This document shows, one piece after another, positions 1 through 6,978 of a stretch of 64,000 nucleotides of DNA. Position 1 is the first letter of the stretch. Every line of letters starts with the position of its first letter. The translations under genes and the position numbers were made by a program. The notes beneath the pieces were generated by a model that was given only the letters and a program-made list of their open reading frames with translations, did no database searches and had not been told where the DNA came from. Origin of the DNA: Streptomyces sp. SID12501 (GTDB lineage Bacteria > Actinomycetota > Actinomycetes > Streptomycetales > Streptomycetaceae); NCBI RefSeq assembly GCF_010550245.1, contig NZ_JAAGLU010000009.1, positions 62,001 to 126,000 on the forward strand. The letters run 5' to 3'.

Positions 1-239
1 TCACCGGGGGCGGTGTCGCGGACGTAGGTGCCGCTCCCCGAGACACCTTCCACCAGTCCTTCCTCCCGAAGTTGCGCGTAAGCGTTCTGCACGGTCATCA
101 GGGACACGCCGAGTTTCTTGGCGTAGGCCCGACCGCCAGGGAGACGGTCTCCGGGGCCGAACGTCCCGGCGGCGATCTCGCCTCTGACCCTGGCAGCGAT
201 TTCGCGGGCGTTGGGCTTCCTCTTCTGCTGTGAGTCCAC
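1..239 (-). CDS. GntR-family transcriptional repressor of the AICE (partial, N-terminal part)
   Basis: The reverse strand reads an open frame from a GTG at 239 to the window edge, so only about 79 N-terminal residues are present. The visible part is a GntR winged helix-turn-helix: an AREIAARVRGEI first helix, then GDRLPGGRAYAKKLGVSLMT, VQNAYAQLREEGLVEG and the wing SGSGTYV. The family equivalents in AICEs and Streptomyces plasmids (KorSA of pSAM2, KorA of pIJ101) repress transfer functions. Here the gene is divergent from the transfer operon, with three palindromic operators in between. Autoregulation plus repression of the operon is inferred. The effector or dimerisation domain lies outside the window. 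Confidence 0.85.
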   Translation of the reverse strand, partial: MDSQQKRKPNAREIAARVRGEIAAGTFGPGDRLPGGRAYAKKLGVSLMTVQNAYAQLREEGLVEGVSGSGTYVRDTAPG

Positions 240-250
240 CCCGAAAGCGT

Positions 251-350
251 ACTTGACCTAGGTCGCTCGAATTCAGAGCCGTGCGAGCACTTGACGCTCG
301 GAAGCGACCTAGGTAGCTTTCACATCAACGACAAGCGACCTAGGTCGCTT
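251..350. promoter_or_regulatory. Three palindromic operators for the divergent GntR repressor
   Basis: A perfect 18-bp palindrome, AAGCGACCTAGGTCGCTT, lies at 333-350. A one-mismatch copy (AAGCGACCTAGGTAGCTT) lies at 302-319, and a weaker copy with the same GACCTAGGTC core is at 251-268. The centres are 51 and 31 bp apart. They sit directly upstream of the leftward GntR gene and before the rightward transfer operon. This is the expected place for autoregulatory and operon operators. The assignment to this repressor is inferred from position and symmetry. Confidence 0.75.
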
Positions 351-448
351 TGCGGGACGGTACGACCGCACTTCTAGCGCCGATGGGTCCCGTGAAGACG
401 GGAATCCCTCTGACCAGGGGTTACCGCGCTTATCGGCAGCGACTGCGC

Positions 449-470
449 CTTGAGAACTCAACAGTGTGCC
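449..470 (+). promoter_or_regulatory. rrn-leader-like sequence (possible boxA/antitermination element) ahead of the transfer operon
   Basis: The stretch begins CTTGAGAACTCAACAGTG and continues TGCC. From memory it closely matches the leader upstream of 16S rRNA genes in Streptomyces and mycobacteria, where boxA-type Nus-factor antitermination signals lie. It contains the inverted repeat TTGAG-AA-CTCAA. It is about 145 bp upstream of the first small gene, and the rest of 351-614 shows no gene. A role in antitermination of the long operon is inference only. Confidence 0.4.
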
Positions 471-614
471 GACCCAGCCACCTGAACACGGGTGGTCGAT
501 GGGTTGCCTCCCCTGCCCGGCCACGACGGGCGTACGCAGCAAAGCAGGCAGGGGAACGGGGCCCGCCGATCCGTTCGGCGCCGGCCCACACCTACGACAC
601 CTCAGGAGTCACAC

Positions 615-764
615 ATGTTCGGCATGAAGTCGCAGGAGTCCACCACTGACCTGACCTCCCCGGAAGCCGTGCAGCGCGGTCAGGAGGTCTACGACCGCAT
701 CACGTCCGGCGAGTGCACGGACGTCGTCACCGAGCTGAACGAGGCCTACGGCCGCAACGGCTGA
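615..764 (+). CDS. Small AICE protein (49 aa), unknown function
   Basis: ATG at 615 follows an AGGAG ribosome site at 604-608. The 49-residue acidic product begins MFGMKSQESTTDLTSPEAV and contains DRITSGECTDVVTELNEAYG. It has no membrane segment and a single cysteine. It is the first gene after the operator and leader region and is followed within 25 bp by a strong terminator. It may therefore be made in excess of the downstream transfer genes. Similar short proteins are common at this place in Streptomyces integrative elements, but I do not know a function. Confidence 0.65.
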   Translation: MFGMKSQESTTDLTSPEAVQRGQEVYDRITSGECTDVVTELNEAYGRNG

Positions 765-787
765 CCAACCCACCACATCAACGGCAA

Positions 788-817
788 GCGCCCCCGGTGC
801 TCTAACACCGGGGGCGC
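788..817 (+). terminator. Intrinsic-type terminator hairpin
   Basis: A perfect 12-bp stem GCGCCCCCGGTG / CACCGGGGGCGC with a 6-nt loop (CTCTAA) follows the 49-aa gene. There is no long U-tract, as is usual in Streptomyces. It separates the first gene from the rest of the transfer operon. Confidence 0.75.
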
Positions 818-855
818 GGTTCGGGCCGTAACACCTACTAGGGAGACCACGACCC

Positions 856-1119
856 ATGAAGCACATCGTCACTGTTCAGGATGCTGTTACCGCGTTCGCC
901 GAATGGATGGAGCCGACGGCCGCTGAGCTGGACGGCATCGAGCGGGAGATGCCGCTGATCCTGGCGGAAGTCGACCTGTTGGACGCGCAGATCGTCACCA
1001 TGGACCGCACCCCCACCGAGCTGGACGTGCGGCGTATCCGTCGGGCTCGCCGCCGGGTGCTCGCCGCCGGCCGCGAGCTGGCGAACACGGCCGCGACGCT
1101 GCCGAAGGTGGGTGCGTGA
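856..1119 (+). CDS. DUF6284-like AICE protein
   Basis: This 87-aa protein is predicted mostly helical: MKHIVTVQDAVTAFAEWMEP, then an acidic helix and an Arg-rich helix (RRIRRARRRVLAAGREL). It resembles the DUF6284 proteins encoded in Streptomyces integrative elements; the family assignment is from memory. It has no catalytic motif or membrane segment. Its stop overlaps the ATG of the next gene (TGATG), so the two are translationally coupled. The basic helix could contact nucleic acid, but this is speculative. Confidence 0.65.
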   Translation: MKHIVTVQDAVTAFAEWMEPTAAELDGIEREMPLILAEVDLLDAQIVTMDRTPTELDVRRIRRARRRVLAAGRELANTAATLPKVGA

Positions 1120-1376
1120 TGGGCCGCCGGTTCAAGGACATGCAGACACCCGAGCAGCAGTACGCGGCTCAGCAGGCCGCCCGCTCCGTCGACGCTCCCG
1201 CGCCGTCCGGCTCGGTGGTTGCGGCCACGCACCGCGAGTGGGTGGCCATGTCACCGCGTCAGCAGGCCGCGCACCTCGCCCGGCTGGACGGCCGCGAGGA
1301 CGAGGCCCGCCGCTGGGAGCAGCAGGAAGCACCGGCGACCGCCCCGGCACAGAAGAAGCGGGGGTGGTTCCGGTGA
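1119..1376 (+). CDS. Small basic AICE protein (85 aa), unknown function
   Basis: It starts at ATG 1119, overlapping the preceding stop; a GTG three bases earlier is an alternative. The product is rich in Ala, Arg and Gln (MGRRFKDMQTPEQQYAAQQAA, REWVAMSPRQQAAHLARLDG) and ends in a basic KKRGWFR tail. It has no membrane helix or cysteine motif. The following gene begins with a GTG overlapping this stop. The tight coupling places it in the transfer operon. No function is recognised. Confidence 0.6.
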   Translation: MGRRFKDMQTPEQQYAAQQAARSVDAPAPSGSVVAATHREWVAMSPRQQAAHLARLDGREDEARRWEQQEAPATAPAQKKRGWFR

Positions 1377-1699
1377 GCGGGACCCTGACACTCGACAGCC
1401 TCACCCTGCCCTTGCGGGCGTTGCGGGTGCTGGCAGTGGACTTCGGGCACCTGCCCGCGCCGACCGTGGACGTCACCACGGTCTACCCGGACCGGCTGCG
1501 ACTCGCCTTCCATGACGACCTGTCCGCGTTCGAGGCGTGGCGGAGCGCCCTGGGGATCGACCCCGACTCGGTGGTCTGCCGCGAGCAGAACGCCGGCCAG
1601 ACGCGCGTGTTGAAAGCGTCCGTCGACCTGGCGGGTGCCGAGTTGGAGCTGATCGGCTACGGCGACGTGCACGCTGTGGCGGAAGCGAGTGCGGCATGA
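1373..1699 (+). CDS. AICE hypothetical protein (108 aa)
   Basis: GTG 1373 overlaps the previous stop (GTGA) and fixes the start. The product has alternating beta-strand-like stretches (TLTLDSLTLPLRALRVLAVDF, ASVDLAGAELELIGYGDVHAV) around a helix (DDLSAFEAWRSALGI). This suggests a small globular cytosolic alpha/beta fold. There is no recognisable family motif. The stop overlaps the ATG of the SpdB-like gene, so co-expression with transfer functions is likely. Confidence 0.6.
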   Translation: MSGTLTLDSLTLPLRALRVLAVDFGHLPAPTVDVTTVYPDRLRLAFHDDLSAFEAWRSALGIDPDSVVCREQNAGQTRVLKASVDLAGAELELIGYGDVHAVAEASAA

Positions 1700-2556
1700 A
1701 CGCCAAGACCGTTCTGCCCGCCGTCGCCATGACGGCGGTGTCCATGGTCCTCACTCTGGCCGTGGTGATGATGTGGCTCGGCACGGCGATGCCGTGGCCG
1801 GTCGCGCTGGTCGTCGGTCTCGGCATCGACGGCGGCTGGCTGGCCACCCTCGCCTACGAACGCCGCCTCGCCGCGCAAGGCGACCACAACCGCGCGGTCA
1901 CCGCTGTCGGTTGGTCGTTCGGAGTGATCGCGGCCGGTGTCCTGGTCGCTCACGCGCTCACCGCAGAGCAGGGCACCGGCGCGTGGTTGGCCGTGGCCTG
2001 GCTGCCGATCGCGGCGAAGGCGCTGTGGTTGGTGCACGGTCTGTGGGAGCGCACCGCGCTGACTCAGTCCGCGCTCAGGGCGATCCGGGGAATTCAGCAA
2101 GAGGCGCGTGACGAAGCGGCTGTTGCCCGTGCCCGGTTGCGGGCTGAGGCGGCGACCGAGGAGACCCGGCTGACGGCCGTGACGCAGGCCGGTGCGCGCG
2201 TCGCACGCGTCCAGGCCAAGACGGCCAAGTCTCTTGCCGGGGCGTGGTCGACGCTGGAAGCCGCCCGGCAGGGGGACGACACCGGCAGGGCGCTGACCAG
2301 CGTGACGAGCCGCGTCACACCCGACGTCACACCCCGCTGGGAACTCCCCGTCTGGGGACCCACACAACCTGTAGGAACCCGCTCGCTGGAAGCGGTACCC
2401 GCGCTCAGTGACCAGGAGCTTGACGACCTGGTCGACGAGATCCGCCACAGCGAAACCCCTGCCCTGTCCTACCGCGAGATGGCGATTCGCTTCCGCGCGG
2501 CCGGCCACTCCGCGTCCGAGGTCCGCCTGAGGGCGGCATGGAAGCGGGTTGCGTGA
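1696..2556 (+). CDS. spdB: SpdB-like membrane protein for intramycelial plasmid spread
   Basis: The product is 286 aa. The first 120 residues hold about four membrane helices: AVAMTAVSMVLTLAVVMMWL, PVALVVGLGIDGGWLATLAY, the GWSFGVIAAGVLVAHAL segment and AWLAVAWLPIAAKALWLVHG. A long charged coiled-coil-like segment follows (about 135-200), then a C-terminal helical domain (SYREMAIRFRAAGHSASEVRLRAAWKRVA) that looks like a helix-turn-helix. This architecture matches proteins called SpdB in Streptomyces AICEs. These act with TraB to move plasmid DNA across septal walls in the recipient mycelium. The sequence shows membrane topology and operon position; the role is inferred from family membership. 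Confidence 0.7.
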   Translation: MNAKTVLPAVAMTAVSMVLTLAVVMMWLGTAMPWPVALVVGLGIDGGWLATLAYERRLAAQGDHNRAVTAVGWSFGVIAAGVLVAHALTAEQGTGAWLAVAWLPIAAKALWLVHGLWERTALTQSALRAIRGIQQEARDEAAVARARLRAEAATEETRLTAVTQAGARVARVQAKTAKSLAGAWSTLEAARQGDDTGRALTSVTSRVTPDVTPRWELPVWGPTQPVGTRSLEAVPALSDQELDDLVDEIRHSETPALSYREMAIRFRAAGHSASEVRLRAAWKRVA

Positions 2557-2936
2557 TGGGTGGGTCGTTCGCCAAGTGCTTCGACCCGACCGGCGCCCGT
2601 CACGGCATCCCCACCTTTCCGTGGCGGTGCGCCCCGGACGGCTATGCGACTCGCCGACAGCTCCGGGCGCGCGGTCTGCGTCCCGGCGGTCAGGACGTGG
2701 CCGGACAGGTGCTGCGTCCGCGCTTTCGGCGCGGCCCGCTGGTCGCCTACCTCTACCGCGTCGACCAGGCCAAGCCGGTCCGGCCCATGACGGCGGCCAA
2801 GTGGCGCGCGCTGGCCAAGGCCAACACCGCGCGCCGCACCTGCCCGCAGTGCCGCCAGGACGCCGGATACGTCATCCCCACCTCGCTCGGCACCTGCGTG
2901 ACCTGCGCCTACCCCGAAGAACAGTGCGCCGCCTGA
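2556..2936 (+). CDS. RRQRL-type zinc-binding AICE protein
   Basis: This 126-aa protein starts at ATG 2556, overlapping the previous stop. It has a conserved-looking ATRRQLRARGLRPGGQD motif (about residues 28-45) and two CxxC pairs near the C terminus (CPQC and CVTC), which would bind one zinc. Proteins with this RRQ-L motif and zinc ribbon accompany transfer genes in many Streptomyces integrative elements. It probably has a DNA- or protein-binding accessory role, which is not established. An 84-bp spacer separates it from traB. Confidence 0.65.
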   Translation: MGGSFAKCFDPTGARHGIPTFPWRCAPDGYATRRQLRARGLRPGGQDVAGQVLRPRFRRGPLVAYLYRVDQAKPVRPMTAAKWRALAKANTARRTCPQCRQDAGYVIPTSLGTCVTCAYPEEQCAA

Positions 2937-3020
2937 ACCACCCCGAAAGCAGGGTCCGGCCGTCCACCTCCTACAGCGCCGGCCGGACCCCGCAACTCCC
3001 GTGAAGGAGCTAGATCCATC

Positions 3021-5258
3021 GTGACCGAGAATCCCATGTTCCCGCCCCCGAACGAGCCGGAAAACACCGATCCCGAGCGCACGGCCGACGTCCTCCCGTT
3101 CCCGCTCAAGAAAGACACCACCCCGCCCGCCGGTCCCGAGATGCTCGCCGGGGGCGTGGTGAAGCCGGGCGAGTGGCAGGCCGAACTCCCCGACACCGAC
3201 GACCCCGAGGCCGACGGACTTGCCGAGGGGGCCCCGGTCGACCCGCCCCGCGAGATCTACCCGCCCTCGGTGTCCGAGTGGATGGAGGCGCGGGACAAGA
3301 CGCGCCTGCCCGTGCTGCCGGACTGGGTGAAGCTGCCCGACCAGCGCACGGCCGTCCGCAAGTGGGCCGTCCGCCACTACTCGGCTGTGATCGGCTACCA
3401 CGCCGTTCGCCTGCCCTGCATCTACACCCCCAAGGTGCTGTGGTACTCCCCGCGCGGGGCGTGGCGCTGGTCGGCCGCTGTCGGCCGGTGGGTGTTCGAC
3501 GCGGAAGGCAAGACACTCCGGATCGCGTCCGTGGCCAACGAGGACGCTGCCGAGTACCTGAAACTGTCGCGGCAGCGCAACGACCGCGTACGGCTGCGCG
3601 GCATCGTGGCATTCCTCGCCGGCATCGTCGGCCTCGCCGCCACGTTGACGCTGTTCGTCATGGCGCCCTCGTGGATGCTCCTGCTCGCCGTGGCCGCGTT
3701 CACCACCACGCTCGGTGTAGTCGGTGCGCCGGCGGACCGGCCGCTGATCGACATGGCCAAGGTGACGTTCCGCAAGCGCAAGCTGTCTTCGGACGTCGTC
3801 ATCCGCGCCCACGAAGCGGCTGGCCTGACCAGCAAGGATCAGACGATCGCGTTCCCCCGGCCGATCGGCCGCGACGGCGACGGCTGGCGCGTGGTCGTGG
3901 ACCTGCCGTTCGGCAGGACGTTCAAGGACGCGCTCAAGGCACACGGCCGCCTCGCGTCCGGCATGGACATCGCGCCCACTCAGCTCTTCCTCGACACGGA
4001 CGAGACGAGCAACCGGCGGGTGTCGTACTGGATCGCGGACCGTGACCCGCTCGCCGTTCCGTCGGGCAAGTCCCCGCTGCTGGGGGCGACCCGGGTCGAC
4101 TTCTGGAAGCCGTTCCCGTGGGGTGTCGACGAGCGCGGCAACGCGGTCATGGCCACGATGTTGTGGCTGTCGTTGCTGGTCGGTGCCGTGCCGCGTCAGG
4201 GCAAGACGTTCTCTGCCCGGACGATCGCGCTCGCCGCCGCGTTGGACCCGTACGTCAGGTTGTACGTGTTCGATGGGAAGGCGTCTCCGGACTGGCGGAA
4301 GTTCGCGCTGGTCGCGCACCGGATCGGGTTCGGGATCGTGCCGAAGAACAACATCGATCCGGTGTTGCATCTGCTGACGTCGCTGCGGGAGTTGAAGGCG
4401 GACGTCGAGGACCGCTACCACCGGCTGTCCGAACTGCCGCTGCACATCTGCCCGGAGGGCAAGCTGACTCCGGAGATCAGCCGGGACAAGAAGCTGAACA
4501 TGCCGCTGACGCTGTTCGTGGTGGACGAGGTGCAGGAGTACTTGCAGCACCCCGAGCACGGCAAGGAGATCCTGTCCCTGCTGGTCTACCTCGCCCGCGT
4601 CGCCCCGGCGGTGGGTGTGAGCGTCATGACGTCCACGCAGAAGCCGGACGACAAGGCGTGCCCCTCGGAGCTGCGTGACCAGCACCAAGCCCGGTTCGCG
4701 CTGCGGGTCGGTGCCTACCAGGTGTCCGACACCATCCTCGGTGCGGGCTCGTACTCGGAAGGGCTGGACGCGTCCAAGCTGCTCAAGTCCCACAAGGGTG
4801 TGGGACTGCTCAAGGGCATGTCGGACGACTCCGGGATCGTGCGCACCTACCTTGCAGACGGCCGCGACGCCGAACGCGTCCTGACCCGCGCGGCAGCGCT
4901 GCGCGAGGCAGAGGGCACCCTGTCCGGCGACGCGGCCGGCGAAGCACCCGCCCCCGAGACGTCCGCCACGATCCTGGACGACGTCGCCGCCGTGCTCGGC
5001 AAGGGCGAGACAAAGATCTGGTCGGAAACGGTCGTCGACCGGCTGGCCGACCTGCGCCCCGACGTCTACGGCCCGTGGGCCGAGATGGACGCCAAGCCGA
5101 AGGCGGAAGCGCTCACCGCAGCGCTCAAGCCGTTCGGTGTGGGCACCGAGCAGATCGGGCGCCGCGTCGAGGGCAAGACGGTCAACAAGCGCGGTATCAA
5201 GCGCGAGGACATCGCCGCCGCGATTACGCAGCGCAACGAACAGCGGGACGCCGGATAG
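3021..5258 (+). CDS. traB: TraB-type FtsK/SpoIIIE DNA translocase for conjugal transfer
   Basis: This 745-aa protein starts at a GTG with GAAGGAG about 12 bp upstream. An acidic N-terminal tail is followed by two hydrophobic stretches near residues 193-240. The motor domain then carries a Walker A-like loop (VPRQGKTFSAR, about 390-400) and Walker B (TLFVVDEVQEY, about 495-505). The C-terminal 90 residues are helical and resemble the winged-helix gamma-like domain that reads recognition repeats. In Streptomyces plasmids, TraB alone pumps double-stranded DNA between hyphae. The family and motifs are clear. The repeat cluster immediately downstream is a good candidate for its binding site. Confidence 0.92.
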   Translation: MTENPMFPPPNEPENTDPERTADVLPFPLKKDTTPPAGPEMLAGGVVKPGEWQAELPDTDDPEADGLAEGAPVDPPREIYPPSVSEWMEARDKTRLPVLPDWVKLPDQRTAVRKWAVRHYSAVIGYHAVRLPCIYTPKVLWYSPRGAWRWSAAVGRWVFDAEGKTLRIASVANEDAAEYLKLSRQRNDRVRLRGIVAFLAGIVGLAATLTLFVMAPSWMLLLAVAAFTTTLGVVGAPADRPLIDMAKVTFRKRKLSSDVVIRAHEAAGLTSKDQTIAFPRPIGRDGDGWRVVVDLPFGRTFKDALKAHGRLASGMDIAPTQLFLDTDETSNRRVSYWIADRDPLAVPSGKSPLLGATRVDFWKPFPWGVDERGNAVMATMLWLSLLVGAVPRQGKTFSARTIALAAALDPYVRLYVFDGKASPDWRKFALVAHRIGFGIVPKNNIDPVLHLLTSLRELKADVEDRYHRLSELPLHICPEGKLTPEISRDKKLNMPLTLFVVDEVQEYLQHPEHGKEILSLLVYLARVAPAVGVSVMTSTQKPDDKACPSELRDQHQARFALRVGAYQVSDTILGAGSYSEGLDASKLLKSHKGVGLLKGMSDDSGIVRTYLADGRDAERVLTRAAALREAEGTLSGDAAGEAPAPETSATILDDVAAVLGKGETKIWSETVVDRLADLRPDVYGPWAEMDAKPKAEALTAALKPFGVGTEQIGRRVEGKTVNKRGIKREDIAAAITQRNEQRDAG

Positions 5259-5265
5259 GCCCGAA

Positions 5266-5355
5266 GGGTCGCTAACGCTAGCGGTAGCCGTCGCTAGCGT
5301 TAGCGACCCTGCTAGCGACCAAAACCCTGCCTGATCAGGTTGCTAGCGGCTAGCG
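5266..5355. repeat. GCTAGCG octamer cluster with an 18-bp-arm hairpin; candidate clt/TraB recognition site
   Basis: The octamer YGCTAGCG or close variants occurs at 5276-5283, 5292-5299, 5298-5305 (CGTTAGCG), 5310-5317, 5341-5348 and 5348-5355 (GGCTAGCG). The first copies form a perfect inverted repeat with 18-bp arms (5266-5283 and 5292-5309) around an 8-nt loop. It starts 8 bp after the traB stop. TraB proteins of Streptomyces plasmids bind clusters of short 8-bp repeats (TRS) in the clt locus, often beside traB. The hairpin could also end traB transcription. Confidence 0.55.
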
Positions 5356-5399
5356 GCTCACCTGCGGAAACCCCCAGAACCCTGCCTGAGAGGCCCCTG

Positions 5400-5651
5400 A
5401 TGAGCCTTCCCCTCCTCGCTATCGCCTGCCTACTCGCCATCACACTCTGTTACAGCGCCAAGTGCTGGGTGAGCCCGTTCGGCGACTGCCGCAAGTGCGA
5501 CGGCATGGGCCACGCCTTCAAGACCGACCGCAAGGGCAAGACCAAGCGCGGCAAGGACTGCCGCCGCTGCCACGCGACCGGCAAGCGCATACGCATCGGC
5601 CGCTGGATCTACAACCGCGCCACGCGCACCTACCGCGCCGGCACCCGCTGA
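5400..5651 (+). CDS. SpdA-like small membrane protein with DnaJ-type cysteine motifs
   Basis: This 83-aa protein starts at ATG 5400. An N-terminal membrane helix (LPLLAIACLLAITLCYSAKCW) is followed by a compact basic domain with CRKC-DGMGHAF and CRRCHATGK. These are two CxxCxG-like elements of the kind seen in DnaJ zinc fingers. Membrane-tethered small zinc proteins of this kind occur among the mobile-element transfer (Spd) proteins of AICEs. A role in spread is inferred from position between traB and other membrane proteins. The likely topology has a cytosolic basic C terminus. Confidence 0.6.
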   Translation: MSLPLLAIACLLAITLCYSAKCWVSPFGDCRKCDGMGHAFKTDRKGKTKRGKDCRRCHATGKRIRIGRWIYNRATRTYRAGTR

Positions 5652-5668
5652 CCCCACCCGGAGGACCC

Positions 5669-5863
5669 GTGGTCATCACCATCCCGCTCGTGCTGCTGCT
5701 CGCCGTCTTCGTCGTGCTGCTGCTGCGCTTCAAGGCCGTCGGCGCCGGTGCGGCCGTCGCCGTCGCGCTCTTCGGCTTCTACCTCGCCCACACCGGCGCG
5801 GCCGACACCGTCAACGAACTCGTCACCGCCGTCACCGACGCCGTTCCCGGCGTCGGCCGCTGA
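5669..5863 (+). CDS. Very small two-helix membrane protein (Spd type)
   Basis: GTG 5669 is preceded by a good GGAGG site (5660-5664). The 64-aa product is almost entirely two hydrophobic helices (ITIPLVLLLAVFVVLLLRF and AGAAVAVALFGFYLAHTGA) followed by a short amphipathic tail. It lies between two other membrane-protein genes of the transfer operon. It belongs in practice with the small Spd membrane proteins of Streptomyces plasmids. Its specific function is unknown. Confidence 0.6.
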   Translation: MVITIPLVLLLAVFVVLLLRFKAVGAGAAVAVALFGFYLAHTGAADTVNELVTAVTDAVPGVGR

Positions 5864-5883
5864 TCCGAACGGAGACCAGCACC

Positions 5884-6354
5884 ATGAACGAACCCACCGC
5901 GTACGGCCGTCCGGCCGGACACGAGAGGGCGGCCGTGGAAGTCCACATCCCCACCCCGCTCGCCCCCGCCCACACCACGCCGCTCGGGCCCATGCAGCCG
6001 GGCGCCATCCCCGCCGTGACGAGCGTCGTCCTGCCCGACGGCCGCGTTGTCACCGGCTACACCCTCAACCCCGTCCACCCCGAACCGGTCGTCACCACCC
6101 CGCCGGCCGTCTCCCGCGCGGCCGTGAACGTCGCCCTCGGGGGCGTCGGATTCCTCGCGGTGTGCGGCGGACTGCTGCTGCTCACCACGTTCATCGCCGC
6201 CCTGACGGCCCTGGTGACCCAGCTCGTCATCCTCGCCGCCGTCATCTTCGGCGGCTGGATCGCCGTCCAGGTGTTCGGCGCGAGCGGCCCCCGGGGCGGG
6301 ACCACGGTCAACATCCGCAAGGCAGTCATCAAGCGCAACCGGTTCTACGGCTGA
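5884..6354 (+). CDS. AICE membrane protein (156 aa), putative mobile-element transfer protein
   Basis: ATG 5884 follows GGAG (5871-5874). The first 80 residues are Pro/Ala/His-rich and look disordered (LAPAHTTPLGPMQPGAIPAV). Two membrane helices follow (NVALGGVGFLAVCGGLLLLTT and ALVTQLVILAAVIFGGWIAV), then a basic tail NIRKAVIKRNRFYG. Its place just after traB and small Spd-like genes suggests a spread protein working with SpdB. It has no enzyme motif. Confidence 0.6.
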   Translation: MNEPTAYGRPAGHERAAVEVHIPTPLAPAHTTPLGPMQPGAIPAVTSVVLPDGRVVTGYTLNPVHPEPVVTTPPAVSRAAVNVALGGVGFLAVCGGLLLLTTFIAALTALVTQLVILAAVIFGGWIAVQVFGASGPRGGTTVNIRKAVIKRNRFYG

Positions 6355-6371
6355 GAAGGAGAGCAACACCC

Positions 6372-6887
6372 GTGCTCCGAAAGGAAGTTATGACCACGCC
6401 CGCCACCGCATCCGCCGCCCTCTGGGACGACAAGGACCCGCTCATGGAAGCGATCGCCCTCGCCGTCTGGGAACAGTGCGAGCGGCAGGACTACCGCGCC
6501 ACCAACGACGACCCCCGCAACATCGCCGCCGTCGCCGCCACCGTGGCCCGCGCGTTCCTGCTGCCCGACACCGCCGCCAACGCCGACCCCGGGCCGGAGC
6601 CGTGGCCGACGGCGGAGGACGCGTACGCCGGCGCCCCGCACCCCCGTGCCGAGTTCGAGTGGCTCGTCAACGAGGCGCACGCCGGAAGGCGCAACCGGGA
6701 GTGGTGGCTGCGCCGTGCGGCCGTCGTCGACCGCAGGAGCGCCGATCTCCCGTCCGACCACTGCCTGAGGGACGAACACGCCCTCGAACTGGCCCGCTTC
6801 CTGATCGAACTGGACGGCGCCACCGTCACCGGCGACCCCCGCCGCTACGTCCGCCGGCAGTACCTCTACTGGGCCAGGAACAACTAG
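6372..6887 (+). CDS. AICE hypothetical protein (171 aa)
   Basis: The best start is GTG 6372, which has GAAGGAG ten bases upstream. An ATG at 6390 has its Shine-Dalgarno only two bases away. The product is soluble and helix-rich, with Trp-rich stretches (EFEWLVNEAHAGRRNREWWLRRAAVVDR) and a C-terminal RRYVRRQYLYWARNN. It has no known catalytic motif. It is the last gene of the transfer block and is followed by a strong terminator. The function is not recognised. Confidence 0.6.
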   Translation: MLRKEVMTTPATASAALWDDKDPLMEAIALAVWEQCERQDYRATNDDPRNIAAVAATVARAFLLPDTAANADPGPEPWPTAEDAYAGAPHPRAEFEWLVNEAHAGRRNREWWLRRAAVVDRRSADLPSDHCLRDEHALELARFLIELDGATVTGDPRRYVRRQYLYWARNN

Positions 6888-6894
6888 CTACGCC

Positions 6895-6937
6895 AAGGGC
6901 GGCCCCCTCGTCTCGCCAAAGTCGCGGGGCCGCCCTT
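6895..6937 (+). terminator. Terminator of the transfer operon
   Basis: A perfect 12-bp stem AAGGGCGGCCCC / GGGGCCGCCCTT (6895-6906 and 6926-6937) with a 19-nt loop lies directly after the 171-aa gene. It ends in a short T-rich stretch and separates the transfer block from the methyltransferase/replication block. Confidence 0.8.
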
Positions 6938-6978
6938 GTTGTCCACCTGCCCTCAACAGACCTGCGGAGGTCTCCAGC

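Noticed and set aside
2469..4793. Very long open frame on the minus strand opposite spdB/traB
   Set aside because: It is a shadow of high third-position GC; the plus-strand frames carry FtsK motifs and proper ribosome sites.
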